A DNA stretch of 64,000 bases, taken from positions 315,706 through 379,705 of the forward strand of contig NZ_JAOEIY010000004.1 in assembly GCF_025966695.1 (NCBI RefSeq), written 5' to 3'. Source of the DNA: Stutzerimonas sp. S1. Its GTDB lineage: Bacteria; Pseudomonadota; Gammaproteobacteria; Pseudomonadales; Pseudomonadaceae. This document shows positions 10,521 through 20,008 of the stretch, piece by piece (position 1 is the first letter of the stretch; each line of letters starts with the position of its first letter). Made by a program: the position numbers and the translations under genes. The notes under the pieces are model-generated. The model was not told the DNA's origin. It worked only from the letters and a program-made list of their open reading frames with translations, and searched no databases.

Positions 10521-11669
10521 TTAACCAATGCAGTGCATGACACTACGCGCTAGAGCCTGCGCACGGGGATCCATTAGCACATATGGCCCTAACGTGTTGG
10601 TGACGAATCCGAACGCTACCTCTCGCTCAGGATCGGCGAAACCGATACTACCGCCGGCACCCGGATGGCCGAAAGACCTTGGCCCCATCGCGAAAGTCGC
10701 GTTGGCTGCTGCCGACTGATCCAGCCAGCACCCGAGCCCGAACCGGGTTGCCGTCAACAGAGTGCGGTCTTCGCCTAAGCAATGCTCACGCACCATCTCC
10801 TTCAACACCGCATCGTCCAGCAACCGCCCCTGCAACAACCCGGTATAGAACCCCGCCAGTGATCGCGCATTGCCGTGCCCATTTGCCGCAGGCTGGGCCA
10901 TGCGGCGCCATTCGGGCTTGTTGCCACTGTTCATTATCGAGGGTGGGTTATTGAATGCCCGAGCGCTCAGCGAACCCGGCTCGCTCATCATCACCTTGAA
11001 CAGACGTTGTGCCGCCGCATCCCCAAATTCGTTTTTGGCTCGGGTCAGGTAGGCGACTCGGTGGAACTCCTCGTCTGCCAGGCCGATATGGAAATCCAGT
11101 CCCCACGGCGCAGCGGTGCGAGCCACGATCGCAGCGCCAGGATCCTTTCCATCGATGCGGCGCAGCAACTCGCCTACCAACCAGCCGTATGTGATTGCGG
11201 CATAACCATGTCCATCACCGGGCGCCCACCAGGGCTGCTCCGCCGCCAGCGCCGAGGTCATGGCCGTCCAGTCGTACAGTGCCTCGGGCGGTAGAGGCTG
11301 CCGCAATGCCGGCAGCCCGGCCTGATGGGTAAGTAGCTGTCGCAGGGTAATGTGCGCCTTGCCGTTGGCAGCAAACTCAGGCCAGATCCGCGCAACCGGC
11401 TCATCGAGTTCCAGTCGCCCTTCGGCAACCAGCTGCAGCGCCGCGACGGCGGTGAAGGTTTTGGTACACGAGAAGAGATTGACCAGCGTATCGCCATGCC
11501 AGGGCTGCTCACCGGCGTTATCGGCTACGCCGGCCCAGAGGTCGACCACCGTTTCGCCACCTACCTGCACGCAGACGGCCGCTCCGCGCGTCTGAGTCTG
11601 TTCAAAAAGCTCACCGAAGCAGTCTTTCACCGCCTCGAAACGAAGGTCGAAATAGCCCTGTAGCTGCAC
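10521..11669 (-). CDS. Serine beta-lactamase-fold hydrolase (EstB/class C-like esterase)
   Basis: A GTG start at 11669, preceded by an AGGTGA-like site, gives 382 residues; an ATG 18 codons upstream is possible but adds an unlikely leader. The nucleophile motif Ser-Cys-Thr-Lys (S67-K70) lies after NLF. A second motif region HGYAAITYGWLVGELL takes the place of the usual Tyr-x-Asn. HPGAGGS near the C-terminus replaces the KTG triad. This combination is seen in family VIII carboxylesterases rather than in true AmpC. No signal peptide is visible, so it is probably cytoplasmic. The substrate is unknown. Confidence 0.84.
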   Translation of the reverse strand: MQLQGYFDLRFEAVKDCFGELFEQTQTRGAAVCVQVGGETVVDLWAGVADNAGEQPWHGDTLVNLFSCTKTFTAVAALQLVAEGRLELDEPVARIWPEFAANGKAHITLRQLLTHQAGLPALRQPLPPEALYDWTAMTSALAAEQPWWAPGDGHGYAAITYGWLVGELLRRIDGKDPGAAIVARTAAPWGLDFHIGLADEEFHRVAYLTRAKNEFGDAAAQRLFKVMMSEPGSLSARAFNNPPSIMNSGNKPEWRRMAQPAANGHGNARSLAGFYTGLLQGRLLDDAVLKEMVREHCLGEDRTLLTATRFGLGCWLDQSAAANATFAMGPRSFGHPGAGGSIGFADPEREVAFGFVTNTLGPYVLMDPRAQALARSVMHCIG

Positions 11670-11792
11670 GCTGTCACCTGTGTCCTGAATGATATTGCGG
11701 CATTGTTCCAGCGGCACTGCCACAAGAAAACCGTCCTCCGCGACCGCACCTACCCGCGGGCACGGCCTGCAGCGTGGCCGCGTCGTGCCGGC

Positions 11793-13937
11793 TTATTCGA
11801 TCTCTCGTCGGAACGGTGGTAAAGCGTTGAGAATGGCCTTGCCGTAGCGCTGGGTCACCACTCGGCGGTCAAGCAACGTAATGCTGCCGCGGTCGGCTTC
11901 GGTGCGCAGCAGACGACCGCACGCCTGTACCAGCCGCAGCGAGGCATCCGGCACCGCGATCTCCATGAACGGATTGCCCCCTCGGGCCTCGATCCATTCG
12001 GCCAGCGCCGCTTCGACCGGATCATCCGGCACCGCGAAGGGAATCTTGGCGATCACCACGTGCTCGCAATAAGCTCCCGGCAAATCGACTCCTTCGGCGA
12101 AACTGGCCAGCCCGAACAGCACGCTTGGGTCGCCATCGTCGACTCGCTTCTTATGCTTGTTCAGCGTTTCCTGCTTGGACAGATTGCCCTGGATGAGCAC
12201 CCTTCGGCGCCAGTCCCGTTCTAGGCCATCGAAGACGTCCTGCATCTGTCGTCGCGAAGAGAACAGCACCAGCGTACCGCGCGACTGCTCCACCAACCGT
12301 GGCAGCTCCCGGATGATCGCAGCGGTATGCGCCGCCGCATCACGCGGATCGGCCTTCAGATCGGGCACTCTGAGCACGCCGGCATCCGCATGATGAAACG
12401 GACTGGGCACCACAGCAGTAACCGCAGACCTGGGCAAGCCTGCACGCATGCGATATCGATCAAAGCTGTTCAGGGCCGTTAGGGTGGCAGAGGTCACCAG
12501 CGCACCGTAGGCGACATTCCACAGATTGCGACGTAGCGTCTCAGCCGCGAGGATCGGGCTGGCGTTGACCTCGATATCGAACAGCGCGCCACCCTCCGCG
12601 AGCGTCAGCCAGCGTGCCATCGGCGGGCTGTCTTGTGGATCCTCGACGGTGAATGCCGTCCACAATTCCCAGTTGCCCTGGGCTCGGGTCAGCAGACCGC
12701 CGAACAGTGGATACCATTCCTCGGCTTGATGACTGGCAATTCCTCCCCCGGCTTCACCATCCATCGCGTCCTTGAGCAGCTCGGCGATCCGGGTGAACAA
12801 ATCGGTTAGCTTGGAAAAGCCCTTCTTCAGCTCGACTCCCAGCTCGACCAGATGGTCGGGCACCACACCACCTACAAAACGGTGACGTGGCCGCTCGCGA
12901 CCCTCCATATCTTCGCCGGCCTTGAAATCCGCCAGTTGCTCGCACGCGCTGAACATGAATTGCTGCTGCGTGCGCAGTTCGCGCGCGAGCTCCGGCACAC
13001 CTTCGACCAGCCTGCCGAGCTCACCCGGCAGAGGATGCTGGGCGAGCAGCTTGGTCAGATTCTTTTCCACCTGCCCCAGCCAGTCGGCCGTGGAACGCAG
13101 ACGGGTGTAGTGCGCAAAATGGCCGATCGCCTTGTCCGGCAGATGATGGCCTTCGTCGAAGACGTAGAGCGTGTCGCGCGGGTCCGGCAGCACCGCGCCG
13201 CCACCGAGCGCCAAGTCGGCCAGAACCATGTCGTGATTGGTGACGATGACGTCGACCTTTGTCATGCCCTCTCGTGCCTTGTAGAACGCACATTGCTGAA
13301 AATTGGGGCAATGCCGGCCGGTGCACTGACTGTGGTCAGTGGTGAGCCGCGCCCAATCCGCATCGTCCAGCTCTTCGGGCCAGCTATCGCGATCGCCATC
13401 CCAACGATTACCGGCGAGCTTCTCGATCATGCCGGTAAACAGTTTCTGGCTTCGCTCGTCGACATCGATGCGAAAGCCCTCTTCCTCGAACAACTGTGCG
13501 GTGGCCGTCTGTGCCTGCCCTTCCTGTAACAACAGATCCAGTTTCGACAGGCACAGATAACGTCCCCGTCCTTTTGCCAAGGCGAAACTGAAGTTCAGCC
13601 CGCTGTTGCGCATCAGGTCGGGCAGGTCCTTGTTGACGATCTGTTCCTGCAACGCGACGGTAGCCGTGGCGATGACCAGCCGCTTGCCGGCCGCCTTCGC
13701 CGTGGGAATTGCCGCGATGCTGTAGGCAACCGTCTTGCCAGTGCCCGTACCAGCCTCCACTGCCACCACTGCTGGTTCGCCGTCACGGCGACCTTCGTCG
13801 TCGGCCTTGATGGCGCCAAGTACCTTGGTCACCTCGGCAATCATCAACCGCTGACCATAACGCGGCTTCAGGCTCTTGGCCTCCAGGAAACGAGAGTAGG
13901 CGCCCTGGATCTGGGACTTGAGTTCGGAACTGAGCAT
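11793..13937 (-). CDS. dinG: ATP-dependent 5'-3' DNA helicase DinG (XPD-like, Fe-S)
   Basis: This 714-residue superfamily 2 helicase has a Walker A motif EAGTGTGKT (residues 61-69) and a DEGH box (VFDEGHHLPD, about residue 260). The four cysteines of the Fe-S cluster lie between motifs I and II (Cys129 in YLCLSKL and CTGRHCPNFQQC near 210-222). The C-terminal motif VQACGRLLRTEADRG is motif VI. DinG unwinds forked DNA, R-loops and D-loops. It is divergent from a CopD-like gene, with only 85 bp between. I see no LexA box there. Confidence 0.95.
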   Translation of the reverse strand: MLSSELKSQIQGAYSRFLEAKSLKPRYGQRLMIAEVTKVLGAIKADDEGRRDGEPAVVAVEAGTGTGKTVAYSIAAIPTAKAAGKRLVIATATVALQEQIVNKDLPDLMRNSGLNFSFALAKGRGRYLCLSKLDLLLQEGQAQTATAQLFEEEGFRIDVDERSQKLFTGMIEKLAGNRWDGDRDSWPEELDDADWARLTTDHSQCTGRHCPNFQQCAFYKAREGMTKVDVIVTNHDMVLADLALGGGAVLPDPRDTLYVFDEGHHLPDKAIGHFAHYTRLRSTADWLGQVEKNLTKLLAQHPLPGELGRLVEGVPELARELRTQQQFMFSACEQLADFKAGEDMEGRERPRHRFVGGVVPDHLVELGVELKKGFSKLTDLFTRIAELLKDAMDGEAGGGIASHQAEEWYPLFGGLLTRAQGNWELWTAFTVEDPQDSPPMARWLTLAEGGALFDIEVNASPILAAETLRRNLWNVAYGALVTSATLTALNSFDRYRMRAGLPRSAVTAVVPSPFHHADAGVLRVPDLKADPRDAAAHTAAIIRELPRLVEQSRGTLVLFSSRRQMQDVFDGLERDWRRRVLIQGNLSKQETLNKHKKRVDDGDPSVLFGLASFAEGVDLPGAYCEHVVIAKIPFAVPDDPVEAALAEWIEARGGNPFMEIAVPDASLRLVQACGRLLRTEADRGSITLLDRRVVTQRYGKAILNALPPFRREIE

Positions 13938-14022
13938 GGGCGCGAGGCTGTATATATTTTCAGTGTTTCAATGGGGCGGCTATGATAACGCGCGTTGCCC
14001 CGATCGCCACCGGAGATTTGCC

Positions 14023-14487
14023 ATGACCCTATTCGCCCCGCTCTATGCTCTGCACGTGCTTGCCGCCGTGGTCTGGGTGGGCGGCATGTTCTTCGCCTGG
14101 ATGGTGCTGCGCCCGGCGGCTGTCGCGACCCTTCAGGCACCGGAGCGCTTACGGCTCTGGGCGGAGGTATTTCGCCGGTTCTTTCAGTGGGTATGGACAG
14201 CGGTCGTGGCGCTACCGCTCAGCGGAATCGGTATGTGGCACCTGAGTTTCGGTGCGCTGCAAGGCGCCCCCCGCTATGTGCATGTCATGACCGGTCTTTA
14301 TCTGGTCATGCTGGCGTTGTTCCTGCGTCTACAACTGCTGCAACTGCCCGCACTCAAGCGAGCGATCGAGGTTCAGGACTGGCCAGCTGGTGGCGCCATG
14401 CTAGGGAAGATTCGGAAACTGGTCGGGCTGAATCTGCTGCTAGGTCTGTCGGTGGTTGCACTCGCCAGCGCTCGCCCGCTGTTCTGA
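14023..14487 (+). CDS. CopD-family integral membrane protein
   Basis: This 154-residue protein has four hydrophobic helices (about residues 7-27, 50-70, 84-105 and 128-150) and resembles the CopD/YcnJ membrane domain found alone in many proteobacteria. Conserved points are the N-terminal ALHVLAAVVWVGGMFFAW with its His and Trp, and PRYVHVMTGLYLVML in the third helix. The ATG at 14023 starts the first hydrophobic helix. The histidines suggest haem or copper contact, which is inference. It is divergent from dinG. Confidence 0.78.
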   Translation: MTLFAPLYALHVLAAVVWVGGMFFAWMVLRPAAVATLQAPERLRLWAEVFRRFFQWVWTAVVALPLSGIGMWHLSFGALQGAPRYVHVMTGLYLVMLALFLRLQLLQLPALKRAIEVQDWPAGGAMLGKIRKLVGLNLLLGLSVVALASARPLF

Positions 14488-14516
14488 AATCCACCCGCTG
14501 CCAAAGTAACTCCGAC

Positions 14517-14542
14517 AAAAAAGCCGGGCGCGTGGCCCGGCT
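14517..14542 (-). terminator. Intrinsic terminator of the OmpA-like gene at 14564
   Basis: A 7-8 bp GC stem (14522-14529 with 14535-14542) and a 5-nt loop are followed on the minus strand by six T. It lies between convergent genes. Confidence 0.9.
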
Positions 14543-14563
14543 CGGATGCAGCTTCGGCCCATA

Positions 14564-15190
14564 TCAAGGACGGGCTTCGACCTCGGCCTCCACCCGACGG
14601 TTGATCGCACGACCGGCATCGGTGCCATTGTCTGCAACCGGACGAGATTCACCATAGCCAACCGCGTTCACCCGACCACCTTCCACGCCGTACTGGTTGA
14701 CCAACACTTCGCGCACCGCATTAGCTCGACGCTCGGAGAGACGCTGGTTGTAAGCATCGGTGCCCACCGAATCGGTGTGACCTTCCAACACAGTGGTGGT
14801 CTGGCCGTACTCCTTCATGAAGTCGGCAAGGTTCTGGATATCACCGTAGCTGTCCGGCTTGACTACATCGCGATCAAAATCGAACTTCACGTCCAGCTCG
14901 ACGCGTACCGGTTCAGCCGCAGGTTCCGGCTCGGGCATCGGCTCGACAGTTTCGACCACTGCGACGGTCTGCTCTTCGGTGCCGTTCGCCCAGCAATAGG
15001 CCGCCGCCACGCCGCCACCGATCAGGGCACCCCAACCGGCATAGGTGGAACTCTCGATTGCGCCAAGGGCCGCGCCGGTAACACCGCCGACGGCGGCACA
15101 GGTTGGCCAATCCTGCTTCTGCACGCCCGCGCAACCGGCCAGGAACGTGGTCATCACAATCACGGGTACTGCTGTCCGTAGGGTACTCAT
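14564..15190 (-). CDS. OmpA-family lipoprotein with glycine-zipper-like N-terminal domain
   Basis: This 208-residue protein has a lipoprotein signal (FLAGC, Cys20). A short glycine-rich membrane-type segment follows (VGGVTGAALGAIESSTYAG, GALIGGGVAAAY), then a Pro/Glu linker near residue 85. The C-terminal OmpA domain spans about 97-205 (KFDFDRDVVKPDSYGDIQ, LEGHTDSVGTDAYN, LSERRANAVREVL, ending in INRRVEAEV). It should anchor the outer membrane to peptidoglycan. It is monocistronic with a clear terminator. A named orthologue cannot be chosen from sequence alone. Confidence 0.88.
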   Translation of the reverse strand: MSTLRTAVPVIVMTTFLAGCAGVQKQDWPTCAAVGGVTGAALGAIESSTYAGWGALIGGGVAAAYCWANGTEEQTVAVVETVEPMPEPEPAAEPVRVELDVKFDFDRDVVKPDSYGDIQNLADFMKEYGQTTTVLEGHTDSVGTDAYNQRLSERRANAVREVLVNQYGVEGGRVNAVGYGESRPVADNGTDAGRAINRRVEAEVEARP

Positions 15191-15320
15191 CGATAAAACC
15201 TCCGCTGTGGGTTCTTCCAGAACCGCTACCTGCCTGATTACAGGCGGCTCCGGTTACTTTCAGACTAGGCCGCCATCGGCGACCACGCTAGTCTTGAGAC
15301 TCCTGTTGAGGATTATTTGC

Positions 15321-15812
15321 TTGATTGCCCATTCACACACACCGCAACGAGCGCTCGCCGCGCTGCTTGATCATTACCAGCCTGATCGCGTTCTGCATGT
15401 CGGTCAGAGCCTACAGCCAGCGCTGGACGCCTTCGCACAGAGCCATCCTGGCAGCCAGGTCGATCATGCGGTCGCCGCACCTCTCGAGCAGAGCATCGCC
15501 CAGCGACGCTACGATCTCGCGCTGGTCGTGGATTGCCTGGAACATCTGCCCAAACGCAACGGACTGGAACTGCTCGGTGGCATTCGCAATCTCAATGCCA
15601 GCCGCATGGCCGTGCTGATCGACCTCGCGGCCAGCGACTGGCAGGCCACTGATTTCTTTTCGCTCGGCCTGCAGATCAGCGACCGTTTCCAACGCGAGGC
15701 CCAGACTCTGACGCTCTTCACTTATGACTTACTGGAATACAAGCAGGTTCCGGACTGGCTGAACGCCAAGTTCTGGGCGAATCCGCAGATGTTCGGCAAG
15801 TATTGGTGGTGA
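15321..15812 (+). CDS. DUF6231-type methyltransferase-like protein, TTG start
   Basis: With a TTG start at 15321 (GAGGA 8 nt upstream) this is 163 residues; no ATG gives a sensible N-terminus. The sequence [16 protein letters not shown], then [20 protein letters not shown] and the C-terminal [18 protein letters not shown] are typical of a conserved Pseudomonas protein with a degenerate Rossmann-like fold. Function is unknown. The stop is followed at once by the YchJ-like gene, so the two are translationally coupled. Confidence 0.75.
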   Translation: MIAHSHTPQRALAALLDHYQPDRVLHVGQSLQPALDAFAQSHPGSQVDHAVAAPLEQSIAQRRYDLALVVDCLEHLPKRNGLELLGGIRNLNASRMAVLIDLAASDWQATDFFSLGLQISDRFQREAQTLTLFTYDLLEYKQVPDWLNAKFWANPQMFGKYWW

Positions 15813-15814
15813 TG

Positions 15815-16303
15815 ATGAACGCGCAAGTAACCCAGACGGGCAGCCAATGCCCATGCGGCAGCGGGGATCCGTTAGTTGACTGCTGCGGCCGTTATCATGC
15901 CGGCGCGCCCGCGCCCAGCGCCGAACTGCTGATGCGATCACGCTACAGTGCATACGTGCTCGGCCTGATCGACTATCTGAAAGCAACCACGCTACCCGCA
16001 CAACAGGCAGCGCTGGACCTGGACGCGATACGCCACTGGAGTGCGGAAAGCACCTGGCTCGGGCTGGAGGTCGGGCAAAGCATTGTGTTGGGCGGGCAAC
16101 CAGAACATGCCTTGGTAAGCTTCACCGCACGCTGGCACGATCAGAGCGGCGAACATAGTCACCACGAGCGTTCAGCCTTCGTCCAACGGGAAGGCTGCTG
16201 GTACTTCATCGATCCGACCGTGACGCTGAAGGTCGGCCGCAACGACGCCTGCCCTTGCGGCAGTGGCCAGAAATTCAAGAAGTGCTGTGCGGCCTACATG
16301 TAG
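15815..16303 (+). CDS. YchJ-family protein with two SEC-C zinc motifs
   Basis: This 162-residue protein has a Cys-Pro-Cys-Gly-Ser-Gly...Cys-Cys motif at both ends (residues about 11-24 and 145-158), the SEC-C zinc-binding signature. The middle, [19 protein letters not shown] and [17 protein letters not shown], matches the YchJ/NTF2-like domain. A start at 15812 or 15815 is possible because two ATG codons are adjacent; 15815 leaves 2 nt after the upstream stop. The biochemical role is not established; a nucleic-acid or protein quality-control partner has been suggested from the SEC-C motif. Confidence 0.85.
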   Translation: MNAQVTQTGSQCPCGSGDPLVDCCGRYHAGAPAPSAELLMRSRYSAYVLGLIDYLKATTLPAQQAALDLDAIRHWSAESTWLGLEVGQSIVLGGQPEHALVSFTARWHDQSGEHSHHERSAFVQREGCWYFIDPTVTLKVGRNDACPCGSGQKFKKCCAAYM

Positions 16304-16357
16304 CCGTCAGGACGTGGCCAGCGGGGCATCCTCGTGCTGGCCATGTCAGTGTTCAGG

Positions 16358-17134
16358 CTACTTCTCGACGAACGCGCGCTCGATCAGATAGTCACCCGGA
16401 TCGCCCATGCGAGGCGAAACCTTCAGACCGAAACTGTCGAGCACCTGACTGGTTTCATCGAGCATGCTCGGACTGCCGCAGATCATCGCACGGTCGTCTT
16501 GCGGGTTGATCGGCGGCAGGCCGATGTCGCGGAACAACTTGCCGCTACGCATCAGATCGGTTAGCCGCCCCTGGTTTTCGAAGGGCTCCCGAGTCACGGT
16601 CGGGTAGTAGATCAGCTTCTCTTTCACTGCCTCACCAAAGAACTCGTTCTGCGGCAGGTGTTCGGTGATGAATTCGCGGTAAGCCACTTCGTTTACATAG
16701 CGCACCCCGTGAACCAGGATTACCTTCTCGAAGCGCTCGTAGGTTTCGGGATCCTGGATGACACTCATGAACGGCGCGAGCCCCGTACCGGTGCTTAAGA
16801 GGTAAAGGTGCTTGCCGGGCAGCAGATCATCGAGAACCAGCGTTCCGGTAGGCTTGCGACTGACCATCAACTGATCGCCTTCCTGCAGGTGCTGCAGACG
16901 CGAAGTTAGCGGGCCATCCGGCACCTTGATGCTAAAGAACTCCAGGTGCTCCTCGTAGTTCGGGCTGGCGATGCTGTATGCGCGCATCAGCGGACGCCCG
17001 CCCACTTCCAGTCCGATCATGACGAACTGCCCGTTCTCGAAACGCAGGCCAGGGTTACGAGTGGTCTTGAAGCTGAACAACGTATCGTTCCAGTGATGCA
17101 CACTGAGGACACGCTCTACGTTCAGGTTGCTCAT
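16358..17134 (-). CDS. fpr: Ferredoxin/flavodoxin-NADP+ reductase Fpr
   Basis: This 258-residue FAD enzyme transfers electrons between NADPH and ferredoxin or flavodoxin, which helps Fe-S repair and oxidative stress defence. The FAD motif RAYSIASP lies near residue 51. The NADP site follows as LLSTGTGLAPFMS (about 110-122), then MICGSPSMLDE, and the protein ends in FVEK as in bacterial subclass I FNRs. The gene is divergent from the LysR gene finR, 117 bp apart. In P. putida the homologous FinR activates fprA under superoxide stress, so the same regulation is likely here. Confidence 0.96.
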   Translation of the reverse strand: MSNLNVERVLSVHHWNDTLFSFKTTRNPGLRFENGQFVMIGLEVGGRPLMRAYSIASPNYEEHLEFFSIKVPDGPLTSRLQHLQEGDQLMVSRKPTGTLVLDDLLPGKHLYLLSTGTGLAPFMSVIQDPETYERFEKVILVHGVRYVNEVAYREFITEHLPQNEFFGEAVKEKLIYYPTVTREPFENQGRLTDLMRSGKLFRDIGLPPINPQDDRAMICGSPSMLDETSQVLDSFGLKVSPRMGDPGDYLIERAFVEK

Positions 17135-17226
17135 GCTGCGAATTCCTCATTCCACGGACAGGCGACTCGGCGCGAATTGCTCGGCAGTCTATAGACAGGA
17201 TGCTTATCCGTTAATTAAATATTAAA

Positions 17227-17248
17227 GATATAGGTTATCGGTTATATC
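17227..17248. promoter_or_regulatory. Candidate FinR operator between fpr and finR
   Basis: A perfect inverted repeat GATATA-N10-TATATC lies in an AT-rich stretch, ending 4 bp before the finR start codon and 93 bp from the fpr start. It has the size and symmetry of a LysR-type binding site (T-N11-A class), and autoregulation of finR would fit its position. This is a sequence observation only. Confidence 0.45.
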
Positions 17249-17251
17249 GAT

Positions 17252-18178
17252 ATGCATTTCACGCTCAGACAACTTGAGGTCTTTTCTGCCGTCGCTCGAC
17301 AGGAAAGCGTTTCCCGTGCCGCCGAAAGCCTCTCGCTGTCGCAGTCGGCCACCAGCACCTCGCTAGCCGAACTGGAGCGACAGTCCGATTGCCAACTGTT
17401 CGACCGCGTAGGCAAGCGCCTGGTGCTCAACGCACTTGGCCAGCAGCTCTTGCCACAGGCCGTCGCTCTGCTCGATCAGGCGCGAGCCATCGAGGATCTG
17501 CTCAACGGCAAGAGCGGCTTCGGCTCGCTTGCGGTCGGCGCCACGCTGACCATCGGCAATTACCTCGCCACGCTACTGATCGGCGGTTTCATGCAACGCC
17601 ATCCGGAATGTCGCGTGAAATTGCATGTGCATAACACCGCGCATATCGTGCAACAGATCGCCCACCATGAACTTGATCTGGGTTTGATCGAAGGCGCGTG
17701 CCAGCACCCTGACCTGGTCGTCGAGCCGTGGGTGGAAGATGAACTGGTGGTGTTCTGCGCCCCGCAGCATCCATTGGCCAATCGCGGCGCGATCGACTTG
17801 GATGAACTGTCGCGCGAAGCCTGGATCCTCCGCGAGCAGGGTTCGGGAACGCGTCTGACTTTCGACCAAGCCATGCGCCATCGACCGGGGCGGCTCAACG
17901 TACGGCTGGAGCTGGAGCATACTGAGGCGATCAAGCGTGCCGTCGAATCCGGCCTGGGGATCGGCTGCATCTCACGTCTCGCGCTGCGTGATGCCTTTCG
18001 CCGCGGCAGCCTGGTGCCACTGGCAACACCGCAACTGGATCTGAGTCGTCAGTTCTATTTCATCTGGCATTCACACAAATACCAGACGGCAGCCATGCGC
18101 GAATTTGTCGATCAGTGCCAGGCACTGACCCACGGTGTGCGCCGCAGCGATGAAATCGTTCTGCCGCCGATCGCCTGA
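17252..18178 (+). CDS. finR: LysR-family transcriptional regulator FinR
   Basis: This 308-residue protein has an N-terminal winged helix-turn-helix (residues 3-62, LRQLEVFSAVARQESVSRAA and SQSATSTSLAELERQ). A type 2 periplasmic-binding effector domain with AVGATLTIGNYLATLLIGGF and AVESGLGIGCISR follows. The divergent fpr neighbour and the resemblance to the Pseudomonas regulator FinR support the name. In P. putida FinR is needed for fprA induction and sulfite reductase expression. The start ATG overlaps a short palindrome, which suggests repression of its own translation or transcription. Confidence 0.85.
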   Translation: MHFTLRQLEVFSAVARQESVSRAAESLSLSQSATSTSLAELERQSDCQLFDRVGKRLVLNALGQQLLPQAVALLDQARAIEDLLNGKSGFGSLAVGATLTIGNYLATLLIGGFMQRHPECRVKLHVHNTAHIVQQIAHHELDLGLIEGACQHPDLVVEPWVEDELVVFCAPQHPLANRGAIDLDELSREAWILREQGSGTRLTFDQAMRHRPGRLNVRLELEHTEAIKRAVESGLGIGCISRLALRDAFRRGSLVPLATPQLDLSRQFYFIWHSHKYQTAAMREFVDQCQALTHGVRRSDEIVLPPIA

Positions 18179-18205
18179 AGGCGGCCCGGCCGCAGTCCTC
18201 AGCGA

Positions 18206-18856
18206 TCAGGCGGTGGGAATCGAGCCCATCTGCTGCAGCAGCAATGCGGCCTGGGTGCGCGTACGGACGCCGAGCTTACGGAAGATGGCGGTGACATGCG
18301 CCTTGATGGTCGCTTCCGATACATTCAGCTCATAGGCGATCTGCTTGTTCAGCAGCCCATCGCACACCATGGTCAGCACGCGGAACTGCTGTGGGGTCAG
18401 ACTGGCCAGTCCGGCGCTGGCTGCCTTGGCCTCAGCACTCACATGCCCGACGTCCTGGATATTGCTCGGCCACCAGACGTCACCGTCGAGCACGGCGCGG
18501 ACCGCCTCCTGAATCGTTTCCAGTGAACTGGATTTGGGGATGAACCCGCTGGCGCCAAACTCGCGTGAACGAGCAACCACCGCGGCGTCTTCCTGCGCAG
18601 ATATCATCACCACGGGCAGTTGCGGATATTGTCCGCGCAACAGGACCAGACCGGAGAAGCCGTAGGCACCCGGCATATTCAAATCCAGAAGCACCAGATC
18701 CCATTCGGCGCCTTGATTGAGGAATGCCTCCAGCTCGGCGATGCTCGCCGCCTCAACCAGATGAACGTTGTCGCCCAGCCCCATCGTCAGCGCCTGTTGC
18801 AGAGCGCTGCGAAACAGAGGGTGATCATCGGCAATGATTATTTCGTAAGCAGCCAT
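18206..18856 (-). CDS. erdR: NarL/LuxR-family response regulator ErdR
   Basis: This 216-residue protein has a receiver domain with acidic pair Asp10-Asp11, phosphoacceptor Asp58 (LLDLNMPG) and the switch Lys in FIPKSSS. A LuxR-type HTH follows (about residues 147-210, LTPQQFRVLTMVCDGLLNKQ and VSEATIKAHVTAIFRKLGV). The sequence closely resembles PA3604/ErdR, which controls acetate and ethanol metabolism genes, including acsA, in pseudomonads. No histidine kinase lies next to it, as is usual for this orphan regulator. It is convergent with finR. Confidence 0.85.
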   Translation of the reverse strand: MAAYEIIIADDHPLFRSALQQALTMGLGDNVHLVEAASIAELEAFLNQGAEWDLVLLDLNMPGAYGFSGLVLLRGQYPQLPVVMISAQEDAAVVARSREFGASGFIPKSSSLETIQEAVRAVLDGDVWWPSNIQDVGHVSAEAKAASAGLASLTPQQFRVLTMVCDGLLNKQIAYELNVSEATIKAHVTAIFRKLGVRTRTQAALLLQQMGSIPTA

Positions 18857-19102
18857 TGGCAGACCTGTATTTTTTATTGGCGCTTTTCATCGACTTGTTC
18901 AGTCGATGCCGGCGAGTAGCCGACAAACCCCGAAAACCGATTTCAGGAACGGACCGATGTAAACATTTCGGGGCGGCATTTGGACCAATCAACCGCCCTC
19001 CTACAACAGATCAAGCGGCGCAAGCATGCCGACCGCGGAATAAGTGGTCAAGCACGATGCTTTTGTTGCAAAGTTTGCGCCTTTTCTCCAACGAGTCGAA
19101 AC

Positions 19103-20008
19103 ATGCGTAGCCAAGCTCTCCGCGCCGATTTTCTGATGCTGATCACCGCCATGATCTGGGGTACCGCCTTCGTGGCACAACGCATCGGCATGGACAATAT
19201 AGGCCCTTTCCTTTTCACCGGCCTTCGCTTCGCCCTCGGCGCTCTGGCACTCCTGCCCCTTCTGCTGCATCAAGGCCGACATGCAGCGCGCCACGAACCC
19301 TTCATGCAGCGCGGCCTGTTGCTGGGCGGGCTGGCGATGGGGCTGGCACTGACAATCGGCATCAATCTGCAGCAGGTCGGTCTGTTGTTCACCAGCGTCA
19401 CCAATTCGGGATTCATCACCGGGCTCTACGTGATCGTTGTCCCGCTGCTAGGTCTGGCCTTCGGCAACCGGACCGGTTTCGGCACTTGGCTCGGCGCACT
19501 GCTGGCGGTGGGCGGCATGGCGCTGCTGAGCATCGGGGAGAATTTCCAGGTTGCTTCCGGTGACTGGATCCAGCTGGCCGGCGCGTTCGTCTGGGGCGTA
19601 CACGTCCTGCTGGTGAGCTTTTTCGTCAGTCGCCACGACGCTATCCGTCTGGCCTTCCTGCAGTTCGCCACCTGCGCCGTGGTGAGCCTGATCCTGGCGG
19701 CGATATTCGAGGAAGCGAACCTTGCCGACATCCGCCTCGCGGCCCCCGCACTGATCTACGGTGGCCTGTTTGCAGTGGGCGTTGGCTACACCCTGCAGGT
19801 CGTCGCACAGAAGCACGCCATCGCCTCGCACGCGGCGATCATTCTTTCGCTGGAAGCAGTGTTCGCGGCGATCGCCGGCGCGCTGTTTCTCGACGAGAGT
19901 CTGAGCATGCGCGGTTATCTTGGCTGCGTGTTGATGTTCATCGGCATGCTCACGGCCCAGCTATGGCCCGCAAAGCGGAACCGGCAAAAGTCTGAACAGC
20001 CCAGCTAG
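19103..20008 (+). CDS. DMT-superfamily (EamA) transporter
   Basis: This 301-residue membrane protein has ten predicted helices in two EamA repeats. The first begins at FLMLITAMIWGTAFVAQRIG and the second at WIQLAGAFVWGVHVLLVSF. It ends with a cytoplasmic basic tail. The ATG at 19103 directly precedes the first hydrophobic segment; upstream in-frame ATGs would add a Cys-rich non-membrane leader. It is probably an exporter of amino acids or other small metabolites. The gene overlaps the convergent tapT-like gene by 4 bp. Confidence 0.88.
   Translation: MRSQALRADFLMLITAMIWGTAFVAQRIGMDNIGPFLFTGLRFALGALALLPLLLHQGRHAARHEPFMQRGLLLGGLAMGLALTIGINLQQVGLLFTSVTNSGFITGLYVIVVPLLGLAFGNRTGFGTWLGALLAVGGMALLSIGENFQVASGDWIQLAGAFVWGVHVLLVSFFVSRHDAIRLAFLQFATCAVVSLILAAIFEEANLADIRLAAPALIYGGLFAVGVGYTLQVVAQKHAIASHAAIILSLEAVFAAIAGALFLDESLSMRGYLGCVLMFIGMLTAQLWPAKRNRQKSEQPS

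Noticed and set aside
16315..16343. Inverted repeat between the YchJ-like gene and fpr as a terminator
   Set aside because: The 8-bp stem has a 13-nt loop and no T tract.
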